Shown here one piece after another: positions 22,901-35,737 of a DNA stretch of 64,000 nt. The number at the start of each line of letters is the position of its first letter. Position 1 is the first letter of the stretch. This stretch comes from Asterochloris sp. CNOR1. Taxonomy: Eukaryota; Chlorophyta; Trebouxiophyceae; Trebouxiales; Trebouxiaceae. The notes under the pieces are model-generated. The model saw only the letters and a program-made list of their open reading frames with translations. It did not search any database and was not told the DNA's origin. The DNA is taken from assembly GCA_963969365.1 (NCBI GenBank), contig OZ017758.1, positions 1,674,001-1,738,000 of the forward strand. Direction: 5' to 3'. The translations under genes and the position numbers were made by a program.

Positions 22901-25900
22901 AGCAGGCAGCTGCCCTGCAGCAGCAGGTGTCCCTGTGGCAGCGGCGGGCCGAGCACATGCGGGAGCGAGCCGCAGAGGAGCGCTCCAAGTGAGCCCCGTC
23001 TAGTCAACCTGGGCATGTCTGCTTTGAGCACAGCACGCTGCCAAATGATGTCTGGGAGGCAGCCATCTCCTGCAGCAGGTCTGGGACCTCATCAGGCGCC
23101 ACAATTCACCTGACGCACTGACCACAGATCCCCCGGCCTGGTCACCGCAACCTCTGGAATGCAGGCTGTCATTGCAAGCTCCCATGAGGGCCACAGCAGG
23201 CAAGCCTGCTGTCCCAAGCAGCCTGGCACATGACTGCACGCTAGACAGCATCAAGACTGAGCAATGAGAGTTCCCTTGCATGGCAGCCGGGGTGCCAGCG
23301 CTGCAGTGCGCCAGCTTCGTGGCCAGTCATGCGGGCGTGCAGGCTGGAGAGCACCCTGGCTTCCTGCTGCCCATTGGCATGGTGCCTTGCACTACATTGA
23401 TTGCTGTCTGCGTTGCGCCTGCAGGCTAGACAGCACCCTGGCTGAGCAGCGTGTGCTGGACACTCTGGTGGCCAAGTACCGTGGGGAGGTGGAGCGCTTA
23501 CAGAGAGAATGCGCCCAGGCAGAGGACCAGGTGGTGCACCTCAGGGACCAGCTACAGGTGCGGAGCCCAATTTTGGGAGGGGCTCAGGCTGCAGCAACCC
23601 CTCCCTTGTGCAGCTTGCAGCCTGCAACTCATCAATTGTTGGCGTCTTCAGAAGTCCTGCTGTGGTGCTCATGGTGCTGGGCACTGAGCACTGCACGTTG
23701 TGGGTGGGCATTGAAGTTGCTGCTCTACCACAGACACGAAAGCAAATACCTGTATGCTCCTGGCCGTCACACGGCAAATCCACCTCAGACCAGAACTGGT
23801 GCTGTGCAGGACACCCAGCGGCGCGAGGAGGCAGCTGCAAGCAGCCTGAGCTACGTAGCTGCCGATGCAGAGGCGCTGCGGCGGGAGACAGACCTGCTGC
23901 GGCAGCATCTGCGGGCAGTGGGCGACAACAACACCCAGCTGCAGAGGGCGCTGCAGCAGGCCTCGACAGAGCTCAGGGTGCTGCAGACGAGCAGGTGGCC
24001 ATCTAGCACATAAGGAGCGTGTAGAGTGGTGTGTAGCAGATGGTTTACCTGACGACTGTGGAGCTTGCGTGACGCTGCAGATAGCGGATGGGGGACCCAA
24101 CTGGTGTTTAAAGGAACTCTCTGAACAAAGCTGTGCTGTGCAGCACGCTGCCTTGCGAGGTGCATTGATAGCTGCCAGCTGGGGGTATTGTCGAATGCAA
24201 AGGTGGTGCCGCTGCGCAGCACCAGCCTGCACTGCAGGGTGCACACAAGCCCGTGTTGCTGTTGGCAAAACCCCTGGTTGGCTGAGTGCGGTTTGCTCTG
24301 CAGGGCTGGTCCGCTCAGCAGCACAGGAGAGCTTCCCTTGGCGCAGTCCAGGCCACCTACGTTTGTCAGCCCCAGTGGGTACTCCAGCAACAACCACCCT
24401 ACTGCTGGTGAGCTTTGAGGCTGGCACAAAGCGCCTGCTAGCTCATCTCTGAACACATGCCATCAGGGCGCCAGCACTGACACTAAAGCGACAATGCTGC
24501 CAGCAGTGCTCTTGGCTTGACATGTTGTGCCAACCAGCCTGGAGTCTCATCCCTAAGTGATGCAGAGTCCCACTGCTGCAGGAGTGCTGCCAGGAGTTGC
24601 TCCGCTGCCTCTGAGTCCCCGGGGCACAGCTGGCACACGACCGCAGCTGCATGAGCCGCTGAACCTCTTCGGTGGGATCTCTGCGGACGCACCACACCTC
24701 AGGGGCAGCAGCAGCAGCAGAGCCACTCTGCCTACCTCCGCTGCCGCCCCTGCAGGGCTGCAGCCGTCAGCTGGCAGGCCTGCCCACCGTCCCTGGCCTG
24801 AGGAGCCTGCTGCTGCTGGGCAGCTGCAGTCAGGGAGGCATCAGCCAGTGGCTGCTGCACCAGCTGCAACCCAGCAGCAAGATGCCTGGCCTGCTGACTG
24901 GCAGAATGCTGCTGCTGCGACGGAGACTTGGGATGCCGTGGATGACATGAGGCGCAGTGGGCAATATGGGGCTGCGCAAGACTGGCAGCAGGAGCCCCTG
25001 CCGCACCAGGCAAGTGTGCAGATGCTGGACTGAGGCAGCCTCAGGTGTTCATTGGGCTGTGCCAAGCTGATGGAGCATGTCACTGTGCAGATTGGCATTG
25101 TGTCGCCGTGTGCTGCTCCATGTCCTTGCTTCTGTCAGGTTGCAACCTGCTGATCCATTGCTGAGGAGCCAACCGCCACCAGGCCCCGCCATGCACACCA
25201 CCTGCATGACCCTCAAAGTTGGCTGTAGACTCTTGCTGCTGTTGCCTCGCGCTCCACATGTCTGTGCCAGCTCCACATGTCTGCACAAGACACACACACA
25301 CATCATTGTGCAGGTCTACCATGAGGGCAGAGCAGCATACAGGCACCAGCTGCTGCAGCGCCAGCAGCAGGACGCCTATGACCCAGCGCGCTACAGCACA
25401 TCCCCTCCCCTAACCCCTCAGCCATCATGGCAGCAGCAGCGTGCCCTCGCCCCACCTGCCTCTCCAGGCCAGACTGCTGCACCCTTGCCGCATCAGCAGG
25501 CTTGGCAAGAGCCTGCTGCTCGCAAAGCAGATATGAGGCAGAGCAGGGACTGGGACGACCCCTCTGGCCCTCCTTCAAGAGCCAGGAGGCAGGGAGGCTC
25601 TGCTCAGGCGGAGCGGGCAGGGTCAGTAGAAGCCCCTCAGACTGTGCCAGGCGGCCCCAGGCCTCGTGAGGCTACAAATGGTGCGGAGCAGCACCCCAAG
25701 GGTGCAGTGCCGGGGAGCAGGACCCCTCAGTCTGCTCAGAGTCGTGCCAGCACGCCTGAGGCGGACCAGGACAGGGGGCCCGGGGTGAGGAGTCGGCTTG
25801 GCAGCGCAGAGCCTGACGGCCGGCCCCAGCACTACAGGGGCCAGCCGCAAGCACTGGTGACTCCCAAGCCCTATGCCACAGACCAGTCGCTACAGGCAAG

Positions 25901-26271
25901 AATCTCACCCCCTTTCGATTCTGTCAGGGATCTGCAGCCACTGCCCTTGAACTTTGAGGTTGTCTGACTTTGTCTTACCACGAGCAGGACTGAGACCTGT
26001 ACCTGCAAAGCATGGCCTGCAAGCCACAATTTGCCTTGCATACACATCTGTGCAGGAGCTGCTGAAGCTGAGCCAAACTCTGGAGGGGCAGCTCATGCAG
26101 CACAACCAGGAGAAGGCCATGTTGGAGGCAGAGTATGCCAAGATGCCTACCCATGCGGGGCGCACGCTGAAGGAGCGGCGGCGCAAGGCAGAGATTGAGG
26201 GGCGCCTGGAGCAGCTGCACCACGACATCAGCGCTGCCCGGCTACAGCTGAAGCAGCTTGGAGTCAAGTAG
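19921..26271 (+). CDS. Coiled-coil protein with a conserved-looking basic C-terminal helix
   Basis: Function not recognised. The start at 19921 gives MAEHSGAGELVSQAIKDRDQ, followed by an acidic Gln/Glu/Asp-rich low-complexity exon (about 20076-20470). Short exons follow (ALQAASDVQDLLRMLGTEPA near 20690-20750), then a Pro/Ala-rich linker. A long set of coiled-coil exons rich in Gln, Leu, Glu and Arg runs from about 21580 to 23995 (for example QQLEHRHRAEQEQLRSELQR and VLDTLVAKYRGEVERLQREC). A disordered Pro/Gln/Ser stretch occupies 24557-25895. The final exon, about 26055-26271, encodes a helical segment with EYAKMPTHAGRTLKERRRK and ends QLKQLGVK; it looks like the most conserved part. GC donors at 25010 and 25896 are needed to stay in frame. 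The layout resembles centrosomal, basal-body or cytoskeletal scaffold proteins, but I could not name the family. Confidence 0.68.
25251..25283 (+). repeat. Short intronic direct repeat
   Basis: GCTCCACATGTCTG occurs at 25251-25264 and 25270-25283, five bases apart, just before a short CA run and the acceptor near 25315. Confidence 0.6.
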
Positions 26272-27241
26272 TTGACAGCCCCTGTTTATCAGATGCATCA
26301 ATGACAGCCAGCTCATAGAGAAACTTTCAGCGAACTTAGTATTGATCATTGCATCTAGTGAGGCAGATGTTGCTCCATCATGTTGACTGCATAGGCTTTG
26401 CAACCTGTTTGGGCATGGAAGCAACTGCTGAAGGTAAGCTCAGGCAAACACAAGGTATCATGTTTGAGTATGTCAGCGCAGCATCTGCAAATGACTGGTC
26501 CGTAGGCTGCGCAGATGCTGCAAGTTGCCGAAAGCAATTCATTCTTCAGCAGGCCTTGTGAAGACTTTGAGCCCATCACAAAGGAGGAATTCAGGTCCTG
26601 AAGTAGTGCACCCTCAAAAGTGCAAACTCCTTCTGCTGTCATTGGCATCAAGGTTCCTATGCAATGCATAGTCTGTACACATACACGAGCATGGCGTGTC
26701 AGGCCTTCACACTCTGCCACTTGCTCCAGCAGATGACAATGCTGATGTGTTTGGAACATGCCTCAGACACTCAGTGCAGGAGCAAGCAACAAAACATGCA
26801 CAGCTGACAGCTAGACCAACCAGTGGTTGCACTGGGGACTTCCTGGACGGCTATGGATTTACTGGAGCCATGGCCGCTGCAGAGTACATTGCGCAAGGAG
26901 AGGTAGCAAAACTCTGCATGGCAGCTCTGTGGTGCATTACTTGTAGCGCGTTGTGGAATGCAAGCAACTCCTTGATGGGGTCTGTACATCTCTTCCCTTG
27001 TGATCTGCTGTTGTCCTTGATGTGGCCGTCGCCATTTGACGGAGTCTGCATGGAAGTCGAGGTCAACCCCTCACCCCAACTGCCTCAGTTGAGCTGCGAG
27101 TTCACTACCTCAGCTGTGATCCGTTGGTCACTCTCACAATTGGAGGCCCCAGACGATTGAGTTGACAGTTGAAACAGACGTATCGTCGAACCCACCCCAT
27201 CTGATCTACATCAACAATATCTTGCAAAACATGTCCACAGC
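26272..27241. other. Intergenic region, possibly holding the first exon(s) of NUP160
   Basis: Base composition is noticeably less GC-rich than the surrounding exons over about 26280-26800. Open frames here (for example plus 26696-27160 and minus 26355-26759) show no recognisable family features. The beta-propeller of NUP160 normally begins well before the segment recognised from 27242, so one or more short N-terminal exons may lie near 27030-27170, where the plus strand has open frames with no clear start. Confidence 0.4.
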
Positions 27242-30200
27242 ATGCTGATCGAGACACCCCATCCGCAGAGGGGTCCTAGGCAACATGGCCGTGCTCACGC
27301 AGATGGAGCCCTCCTCACAGATCAGCATGGCATTCTGTGGAGCTTTGGCAGCCAGCCCAATCAGATCATCTTGCAGGATTTTGATCTGCATGCAAGGCAG
27401 GAGCCGACAATCACAGAGTTGTCTCTCACAGGCTCCAGTCTCGTGCCGACAGCGGCAGTGTCACAGCAGTCCTCATCGCACTGCTGCCTGTGGCTGCTGA
27501 CCTCTTCCAGCACTCTGCTGGCTGTGCAGCTGCCTACCGCTCAGGCAGCGCTGCCCGGGGCGCTCCTCAACACCAACCTGCTGCAGCAGGCAGAGCTTTA
27601 TGACCTGGCAAGCCACATACCGACAGGCACCGGCCAGCCGCACCGCCTGGTGGCAGTGGCACCGGGAGCGGCCCAGCAGCAGGCCTCATCAGGCGCTGCT
27701 GGCCACCTTTGCATCCAGACAAGTACCGGAGCAGTGCTCGCGGTGGTGCTGGATAGCCTGAGCAGCGGCGGACCTCCGCAAGTGCACCAGCTGCAGGCGC
27801 CACCATCAGCAGCAGCGGCGCAGGGCTCTCGGCCAAGCTCTGCACGGCCGGGCTCGGCTGGCAGCAGGCTGTGGCCCTTTGGGCAGGCTAGGCAGCCCCT
27901 GAGTGCTGTGAGCCTTGGCGCTGTGCAGCATCAGAAGGGGCCACTGCTGTGGAGTGTGAACACTGAGCACAAACTGCAGCTGTGGGACCTGACCAGGCAG
28001 CCTGGGGCACTGCAGGCCTCTGAGGCCTTCCAGCTGGCCAGCACAGAGCACGCCGACCTGAAGGTGAGCAGCTTGCCCCCATGGCAATGCATATCTGCTC
28101 TCCATGGGTTTGCAGAAGCAGCAAATGCAATGTCGCTCTTCACATAGGCAATAGGGATTGCTGCGCGGGCCTGTGTGGATGTCAGAGCACACGCAGCAAT
28201 TGACACGTGATTGCCTGATCATGTGCAGGTCGCTGCAGTGCTGCCTGCTGCTGAAGGCGCATGGGATGTCTGGCTGCTGTCGAGACAGGGCCAGCTGCAA
28301 TGCTGGGCAGCAGGCGCAATGCCTGAGAATGTACGCCTGCTGGAGGCCCAGCATGAGCACATGCTTCAAGGCAACGCCGGCTTGCAGGTGAGGCATCGCT
28401 TGAGACAGCCCTGCACAGATACTGAGAGGTCCATGTACGGCAGCATGTCCTTGGGCTGGGCGTCCTCATGACGTTCTGTCTACCTGCCCAGTCACATGGA
28501 TGGACTCCTTCATTAAGCTACCGTTAGCCTGCCTCTGACCAGCCCCTGCAGGAGGGCCACTGCCCTGCTGGTGCTTGATCTGCCCTCCAGCTGAATTGGT
28601 AGACCTGTTTGGCGCACTGTCTACCCCTCCCCTGGACCCTCCTGGGGTTGTCCAAGTACTGCCCCATTCAAGCCACTGCTGCTCTGGCAATCCTGTGTAT
28701 GGTCAGCCTGCAGTCCCAGCAGCCTGCAGTCCCCAAATCTCATCCAGCCTGCCTGCCTGCCTGCAGCAAGCCCTCTGGGACGTCATTGCGGGCAGCCTGG
28801 TGCAGTCTGGAGTGAGCATTGGAGACCTGGACACTGCTGTAGACCAACGCTTCATGCGCATGCTGCTCAGGCCAGGCTCACTCTGTCGGCCAGCACTGAG
28901 GCAGGCGCTTCTGGACATGGGACAGCAGGAGCACAGCGTCAGGAGCCTGGAGTACTGCAGCCTGCAGGAGGCTGGGCAGCTGGTGCAGCAGGCTCTGCAG
29001 GTGCGAGAGTCCTGTTGTGTCATCTGCAGTTGCACAGGTCTGAAGCAGTGCCTTGGCACCTATGCTGGCACCTGCTGGGCTTCTGCAGCCTCTGCGGCTG
29101 TATTCGGCAGGCCTGCAAGCTGCCTGTATGTGCTCACCTCCCACAAAGCCCTTTGTGGCTCACAGGTGGTGGAGCAGCAGCAGCCCGCTCTTCGCTGCCT
29201 GCAGCGTTGGCACCTGCTATTCACTCACTACTGGAAGGTCTGGCAGGCAGACCACCACCCAGCTGCCCTGATCGTCTGCCCTGCCAGCAGCACACCTGTC
29301 CTTGTACGTGGCGGGGGGCAGCTCAGCCACCTGCGGCCTCCGGTTTCGGTGGAAGTTCTGCAGCACATGACTGGCCAGCCAGAGCTGGGGGCTGCACTGT
29401 CCAGCCACAGCAGCCTGAGGAGCCCGACTGACGCCTCCAGCATTGCGGGCCTCGTGGGCTGCACCCAGCAGCTCCAGCATCTGCTGGGGCCCCTGGTGAC
29501 TGAGGCCCTGGCAGGAGCTGCCTCCTGTGCAGGCTCCTCTGCTGATGCTGTGCGCAACGCTGTGTCCGGCCTGCTGGCTGGAACAGGACCCAGGTTGCAG
29601 CCGGCAGGCGGGGGCTTCGAGGGTCAGCTGACACCAGCAGAGGTGGAGTCATGGCAGGCAGCTCGCAACCAGCTGGTGCTGCAGACGGGGTGGGCCCTGG
29701 CAGGCATGCCAAACAGCACGCCCCTGCCGGCCTGCAATGCCCTGCTGGTCCTGCTGCACCCTGCTGCGCTGGCTGTTGGCACTCAAGGGCAGGGTGAGGC
29801 CCCAGTCTCAGCTGCTGGGGCAGTGGTCTGGGCCCTGCACCAGGTCGTGGCTGCCCAGGGACGCTTGACTCAGTCTCTGGGCCTGCTGCTGGGCTGGATG
29901 ATCTCCCTTCAGACACTGGCTTCCTGGCAAGGCCAGGCCAGCACTTTGAGCAGCCTCCAGTGTTCCACAATGCCCCAGCTGGATCGCACCGCGAGCATGG
30001 CACGCGCCGTCGATTTTGCAGCTTCTGCGGCGGCTGCCTCAGGTGGCTCTGCAGCAGGGCGCCCTGTCGCTGTGGGGCCGCTGCAGCAGGGCATGCAGTG
30101 GCTGGCTCTGGGGCAGGGCGGCGGCCTGCACAGGGGGCCTCCACGGGAGGCCACCGTCCTGGAGAAGTGCTTGGACAGGAGTCGCCGCATTGGTGAGGGG

Positions 30201-33200
30201 TTCCCAGGGTGTGTGTGCTGGCAGCTGCACAGGCGAGTGGCTGGCGCAACCTCCTGACCAGCTGTACTGACTTGCGGCTGCTTGCGCAACGCCGAGGGGG
30301 GTGTTGCCGGAGGCTGCCTGAGCAAAGGCTATAACCGCTTTGTTGCCTGGCAGGCACTTAGCCAGTGCATCTGCCAGTCTGTGTGCTGCACACCGGAACG
30401 GTGCGTGCCAGCCCCTTCTGCTTGCCTGTTGTGGGTCAGGGTTCTCAACCCTCAGTGCCCCATCAGGAGCATTGCATCCCATGCTGCAGGCACTCCGCCC
30501 TCCAGCAGCAGCTTGCGGCAGCATGTTGCCGCCGCGCTGAGGGACCTGCTGGGTGTGACCGGCCCTGCAGACCTGCCCCTCACTGGGGCTCAGATGCTGC
30601 GGCAGCTGCAGCGCTGCGGGCACATCGCCTACAGGGCCGGCCTGGGGTCCCACCTACCAGGACTGATGCAGGCAGCGTCAGCTGCATGGCACAGCCACAG
30701 CGTCATGTTCCTGCAGGTGAGACTCTGGTGCAAGCTCATTGTGCCTGAAGTAGCTCCTCCTGTTGCCTGGCCAGCTACCTCCTGCCTCAAATTGACAGTC
30801 TGCACTGCTGTTTCTGGCTGTAGGGCATTGGCCTGCTGTCCTGCCTGCAGCACGCAGTGGCTGCAGCTGACACCGAGGCACTGCTGGGAGCGGCGCACAG
30901 CCTTCTGCTTAGAGCAGCTGCTGGCCTGAGTGCGCAGGTGAGCAGTCGACTCACGTTATCCTGTGTGGAACATGGGCATGTACTGCCATGTGCAAGGCTG
31001 TGTGCAATCACCATCCTGCCTGGCAGCGCACTTGCACATAAGGAAAATTTGTGCTTGTGTAGGTAGCTGGTGCAGCGACATTAGAGGAGCAGCTGAGGCA
31101 GGTGGATGCCGAGTTCCTCCAGCAAGTACTGCAGGAGCTTGTGGCAGACCAGACAGGTGCTGCTGTGGCTGGGCCCCAGGTGATGTATATAGTCGTCAGT
31201 GCTCATGCTGCAGGCGAGCTCCCTAGTTGCTGCAGCCCAAGCGGGCATGAGTTGACATACAAACTCAGTGTACGCGAGGCAGTGGACAATGTTTGTTATC
31301 TGCGTCTAGGTGGGCATATGCATGTTGCTGCTGCAAGCTGTGGGCCCTGTGCGTCTGCCCTCAGCACCTTCACCATGCAGGCATGCACAGCCATAACCAG
31401 GATACGTGAGGGCTGCCCTGCCTTCACTCAGGCAGAGGCTCTTGGGGCCATCGTGTGTGTGTTGTGCACAGTCAGATCACGGGGGCAGAGGTGTCCCCTT
31501 GCAGGAATCCACTGACAAATGAGGATCTGCAATGACCTGAGCTCGGCTGCCACCAAGCTTGCTTACCCCGTGAAGCGAGGCAGAGATCACATGGATCACG
31601 TGTCTCTCGCTCTGCAGGCAGCCCCTCTGCAGTACTTCACTGCTCTGATGGGCATCTGCGAGGAGCTGGGCTCAGCCGACGGCAGTGCCCGTTTTGCCCA
31701 GACAGCCCTGCAGCATATTGAAGCTGCCTTCCCTGGGGGTGCTGCCCCAGAGCAGCGCTCCCAGCAGGCGTCTCGCCTGTGGGCTGCCATCTTTGTGCAG
31801 CGCCTGGAGGCAGACCGCCCCCAGGTCAGGCATGTTGCACAGCCTGGGGCTTGCTGGTGGCAGATGTTGCACCCTGTCATGGCCTGCTTTGGCTCCTGGA
31901 ACAGTATTGTATCTAATGGGCATTGATTACTTTGATGACCGTGTCGTGGCACAGCCAGAATGGCCCACAGCTTGTTTAGCTTATAGCGGAAGATCAAGTG
32001 CCTGCGCTGCCCCTGCAGGAGGCCTATCTGGCTCTGCAGTCTATCACTGTCCCTGAGCGCCAGAGGGACTGCCTGCAGCAGCTGGTGACGCGCCTGTGCA
32101 GCCGGGGCGAGGTCGCAATGCTGTGCTCGCTGCCCTTTGCCGATGCCTGCGTGCGCCGGGAGCACGGCAGGTCAGGCCGTGCGCAGTGTCGCTTGCCAGC
32201 ACTCTGCAAGCCCTGTCTCCTGCAAGCTTTCCTGCAGTGCCAGTGGTCACATGCTGCGGAAGACGCCTCAAACATTGCATGACATGTTGCATCATGTGCA
32301 TGGCCTGCACCCGTACCAAGCATGACAGGGTAGCCTGTGCAGCAGGCAGGGCTTCAGGTCCTCCTCTGCGCCACAACCGGTAGCCATCAAGCCTGTAAAA
32401 GTCTTTCTGTCATGGCTGCGCTGGGATTGATCTGAGCTCAGGGGCGTGATCTGCGTTCCACACTGGCACATGAGGAAGGATCTGAAGCCAAGTGAGATGA
32501 TGCTGAAGCAGCGCCTGTGCGCCTGCAGGGATGCGCCCAGCTCCCTCCTATGTGAGGTGGTGGCCATGCTGACCGACAGGGCCGACTCTGCCCCTGTTCC
32601 CCAAGCACAGCAGGAGTGGCAGGTGGGGCTGTGCTGAAACTTTGCATGCTTCCTGTGTTCAGTCAGCCAGCTGCAACAAGGTATCGCAGATGCTGCACTT
32701 TGCAGCGCTTTAGGCCAAGCTGTCATTGGGGCCACTGTTTCAGGTGCCATCGCATGACCTGATGCTGATAGCACTGACATTGCAAACTCCAACCTGCTCA
32801 GGATCCTGTCTGCTGCAGCAAATACTCAGAAACACATGCAGCTCTTTAGCGCAGGTGGCCTGCCGTAGCCACCAATGTCCAACAAAGCTGTGATGACCCT
32901 GGAACAGACGCATCATGCCACACTGCCTGCAGCTTGTCTATGACTTCCACGCCTGCCGCGGCAGCTGGAAGGCGGCGGCTGAGGCTCAGTACCGGCTGGC
33001 AGAGCTTCTCCGAGGGCAGCAGGACAAGCACCGCAGCAGCGCAGAGCTGCTGCAGCAGAGGGCCGCTGCACTAGGTAAGGGGCTGCCTGGGAGGACTGGA
33101 GGCGACCTGAATGGCCCAAGCCAGATGGGGGCTTCCCAAATACTGCCACGACGCAAGCAGCCCTGCATGGTGGCTGCAGGCAGTGCCCTCAACGCCTTGA

Positions 33201-35574
33201 GCTTGGTGGAGCCCTCGGAGCAGTGGCTGCTGGTCAAAGAGGCGCCTGCGGGGCACCCTTATGTGCGCACCAGTGCCACTGGCTTCACCGGCGGCAGGGC
33301 TTCCCCCGACAGCACGCTGGCGGGCCCCGCGGACTCTGCTGCTGGCGATGGCAGTGGCGTGCCGCACATGGTCCCGGGCCTGGCTGTGATCGGGAACAGC
33401 ACTGCAGCCCACCGTGCTGCGGTGCAGGAGGGCAGCTGCCGGGAGCTGAGGGCCGAGTACGCAGTGGCACAGGTCAGTCGCCTGACCGCGCGGAAGGCTG
33501 GCCTGCGCAGGCACTGGTCAGCAGGCAGCCTGGCAGCGCAAGAGATGCTTTGGGGACGTGACAGCATCTGGTGCGCTCCCATGGCCAGCAGTTTGGCAGC
33601 CTGTGGACCGGTTTGGCAGTGTGCAAGATTGTGTTGACTGGGGCATGTGTTGCGGCCAGGCAGGGGCAGGGGTATGGAGTGGCATCAGTGTCTGGGCACC
33701 ATGTGTGGCAAAGGCAGTGCAGGCCCTGTAGGGAAGTCGAGCCTGTTGTGCCCGCTGTGGTGGTGCTGAGCCTGGGCAGCGCGGGCGGCATGGCGCCTTG
33801 AGCTGGCACCAGCCTGCCATCAGCTGTGCAGCTGTCACTGGTGCGTGTTGCTCCCCACTGGAAACCCCTGCGGCAACAGGGCTGACAAATGGCGTCAATG
33901 CTCAAAAAACTTGAACCTCTTTTGCTACCTGCAGGCCCATGTTCAGCTGGTCGCTGTGGATCCTGCTATGGGCCAGCAACCTTCACGCGCCCAGGCCATC
34001 TTCACACAGCTGGTCGGCCATGGTGAGGACATGCGCACTGCACTGTGGCAGTGCCTGGCTTTCAGCGCTTCAGGGACCAGTATGAGTTGGCCGATTGCCA
34101 CAGACATGTGCAGACTGAACCCCGTACTGCCCCTGGCCAGTCAGTCATGTGTTGCAATGCCTCAGGAGGCTGCAGCAACCCAGAGCTCTGGCTGTGGTCA
34201 CCACAGGTGCACGAGAGACACTGTGCATTTGCAGGCTTGTACTCAGCAGCGCTGGATCTGGCTGCTGTGCTGTCCCCGCTGCCACAGCAGGCAGGACCCA
34301 AGGTGCTAGGAGGGCGTCACCTGAAGCAGCTGCTGCAGGTCTTCCGCAGCATGGCCACAGATTGTGTGGAGCGTCAGCTGCAGGGACAGTCAGAACCCCA
34401 GCCTTTCAGGCAGCCATCAGCCAGTGAGGCTGGCATTTCTCAGGCAGCGCAGTCTGTCTGCCTGGGGCAGGTCACTGTCTTTGGACCTGCATCAGGCAGC
34501 ATTCGTGCTCATTTGGGTGTTGCCTGTGAGCACCCACCATGCCGCTCCCTCCTTGCCCGCGATGTGGTCGTGTATTCCTTTGTGCCTACAAATGGCTATA
34601 GGCTGGGCGCCTGACGTGCAGGTGGGCAAGTCCCAGACTTGCAGGGCCTGTCTGCACCTGCAGCCTGGGGCCGCCTGCAGGAGCTGCTTCAGCAGGCCGG
34701 CCGGCAGGGCGGCGCTCCAGAGCTGCGGCTTGCAGTCGTCGAGGCCGCCCTGGCCAGGGACCCCACCATCAAGCTGCCCCCCTGGCTGCTGGCAGCACGC
34801 CAGGTCAGCCCACAGAAGGGGCAGCTCAGGGTCTGGTGCCTGGTCTCACCAACCATGTTTGATGTACCTTCGAACAGGTCTGTGCAGCGCCCGACTTGGT
34901 CAACAAGGTCTGGACACTGACCACCTACTTCTGCCTGTCACGCCGGAGTTGGGCAGCCCCTCATGCTGACATGCACCCCCCCCACTGATTGCGGTGCAGG
35001 GGACTGATCAGGCGGACGGCATGGCAGCTGCTGGGGCCAGGCCTGCAGACCTTCTCAGGATCCTCGTCAGCCACAGGGCACTGGAGAGTGCAGCAGAGCT
35101 GGCTGTGCATCACCTTGACTTGTGGTCACAGGTGGGGGGCCTGCAGCAGCTGCACTGCTTACGGTGCCACACCTTCTCCAACTTCCCTGGCATGGCACAC
35201 AGTGGAGGCCCCTTGCCGTTGCCATGAGGTCAGGCTAGCCACTGCAGCAGCTGCAACTGTTGGACACAGCACCTGCTGTGGTGCTCCCAGCAAGGCACAG
35301 TTCAGGCTATCCCTGTTGCTGCTTGCAGGTAAATCCCATTGACAAGCAGCACATTGGTCGTACCTGGTTCCCTCATGAGCTGCTGGCTCAGCTGCAGAAC
35401 CAGATGCAGCAGAAAGCAATGGCAGGCACAGAGCTGGAGCGGCAGCTCAAGCTGCTGCAGGCTGCTCTGCAGATGCACCAGAAGGATGTCCTGAATCCCA
35501 TTATCCGCAGTCCTGTGGGTAAACGAGCTATGCATGACATCAACACTGAGGACATGTATATGTCTGACTTCTGA
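27242..35574 (+). CDS. NUP160: Nucleoporin NUP160 (Y-complex/NUP107-160 subcomplex)
   Basis: A structural subunit of the Y-shaped coat of the nuclear pore. The first recognised exon (27242-28063) holds beta-propeller sequence, including HGILWSFGSQPNQIILQDFD and WSVNTEHKLQLWDLTRQPG. A second WD-like strand (DVWLLSRQGQLQCWAAGA) is near 28260-28315. The helical part follows: QALWDVIAGSLVQSGVSIGD (28765-28830), then RWHLLFTHYWKVWQADHHPA and the phrase ALIVCPASSTPVLVRGGGQL (29205-29325), typical of the plant NUP160 middle domain. Later exons give LQYFTALMGICEELGSADGS (31630), QLVYDFHACRGSWKAAAEAQ (32935), ALNALSLVEPSEQWLLVKE (33190), WGRLQELLQQAGRQ and PTIKLPPWLLAARQ (34670-34800), and LLRILVSHRALESAAELAVH (35055). 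The last exon ends at 35574. Order and motifs match NUP160 throughout. The N-terminal exon(s) and some small inner exons are unresolved. Confidence 0.85.
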
Positions 35575-35737
35575 CTGCTAGTACTGGGACAGGTCCAAAT
35601 GTTTGATGAGTGGCCCATTGGCAAGCATGGAGCCACGAGTTGATGTCGTCCTGCCTTTGCTTCTGCCTCTGACACGAACAGGAGGTAGGGCATCGAGCTT
35701 TATATGGCCAGGCAAGGCCGTGTAGTAGCAGACAAAG

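Noticed and set aside
25278-25303. CA dinucleotide run as a possible microsatellite or regulatory element
   Set aside because: Only about seven CA units just before an intron acceptor; too short to call a feature.
26355-26759. Minus-strand frame of 134 codons in the gap before NUP160
   Set aside because: Cys/His/Met-rich random-looking composition, no family features, and no splice partner. Treated as noncoding.
29323-30357. Long open frame of 344 codons on the minus strand
   Set aside because: It lies antisense to NUP160 exons, is Pro/Cys/Arg-rich, and has no protein-like pattern. It is a shadow of GC-rich coding sequence on the other strand.
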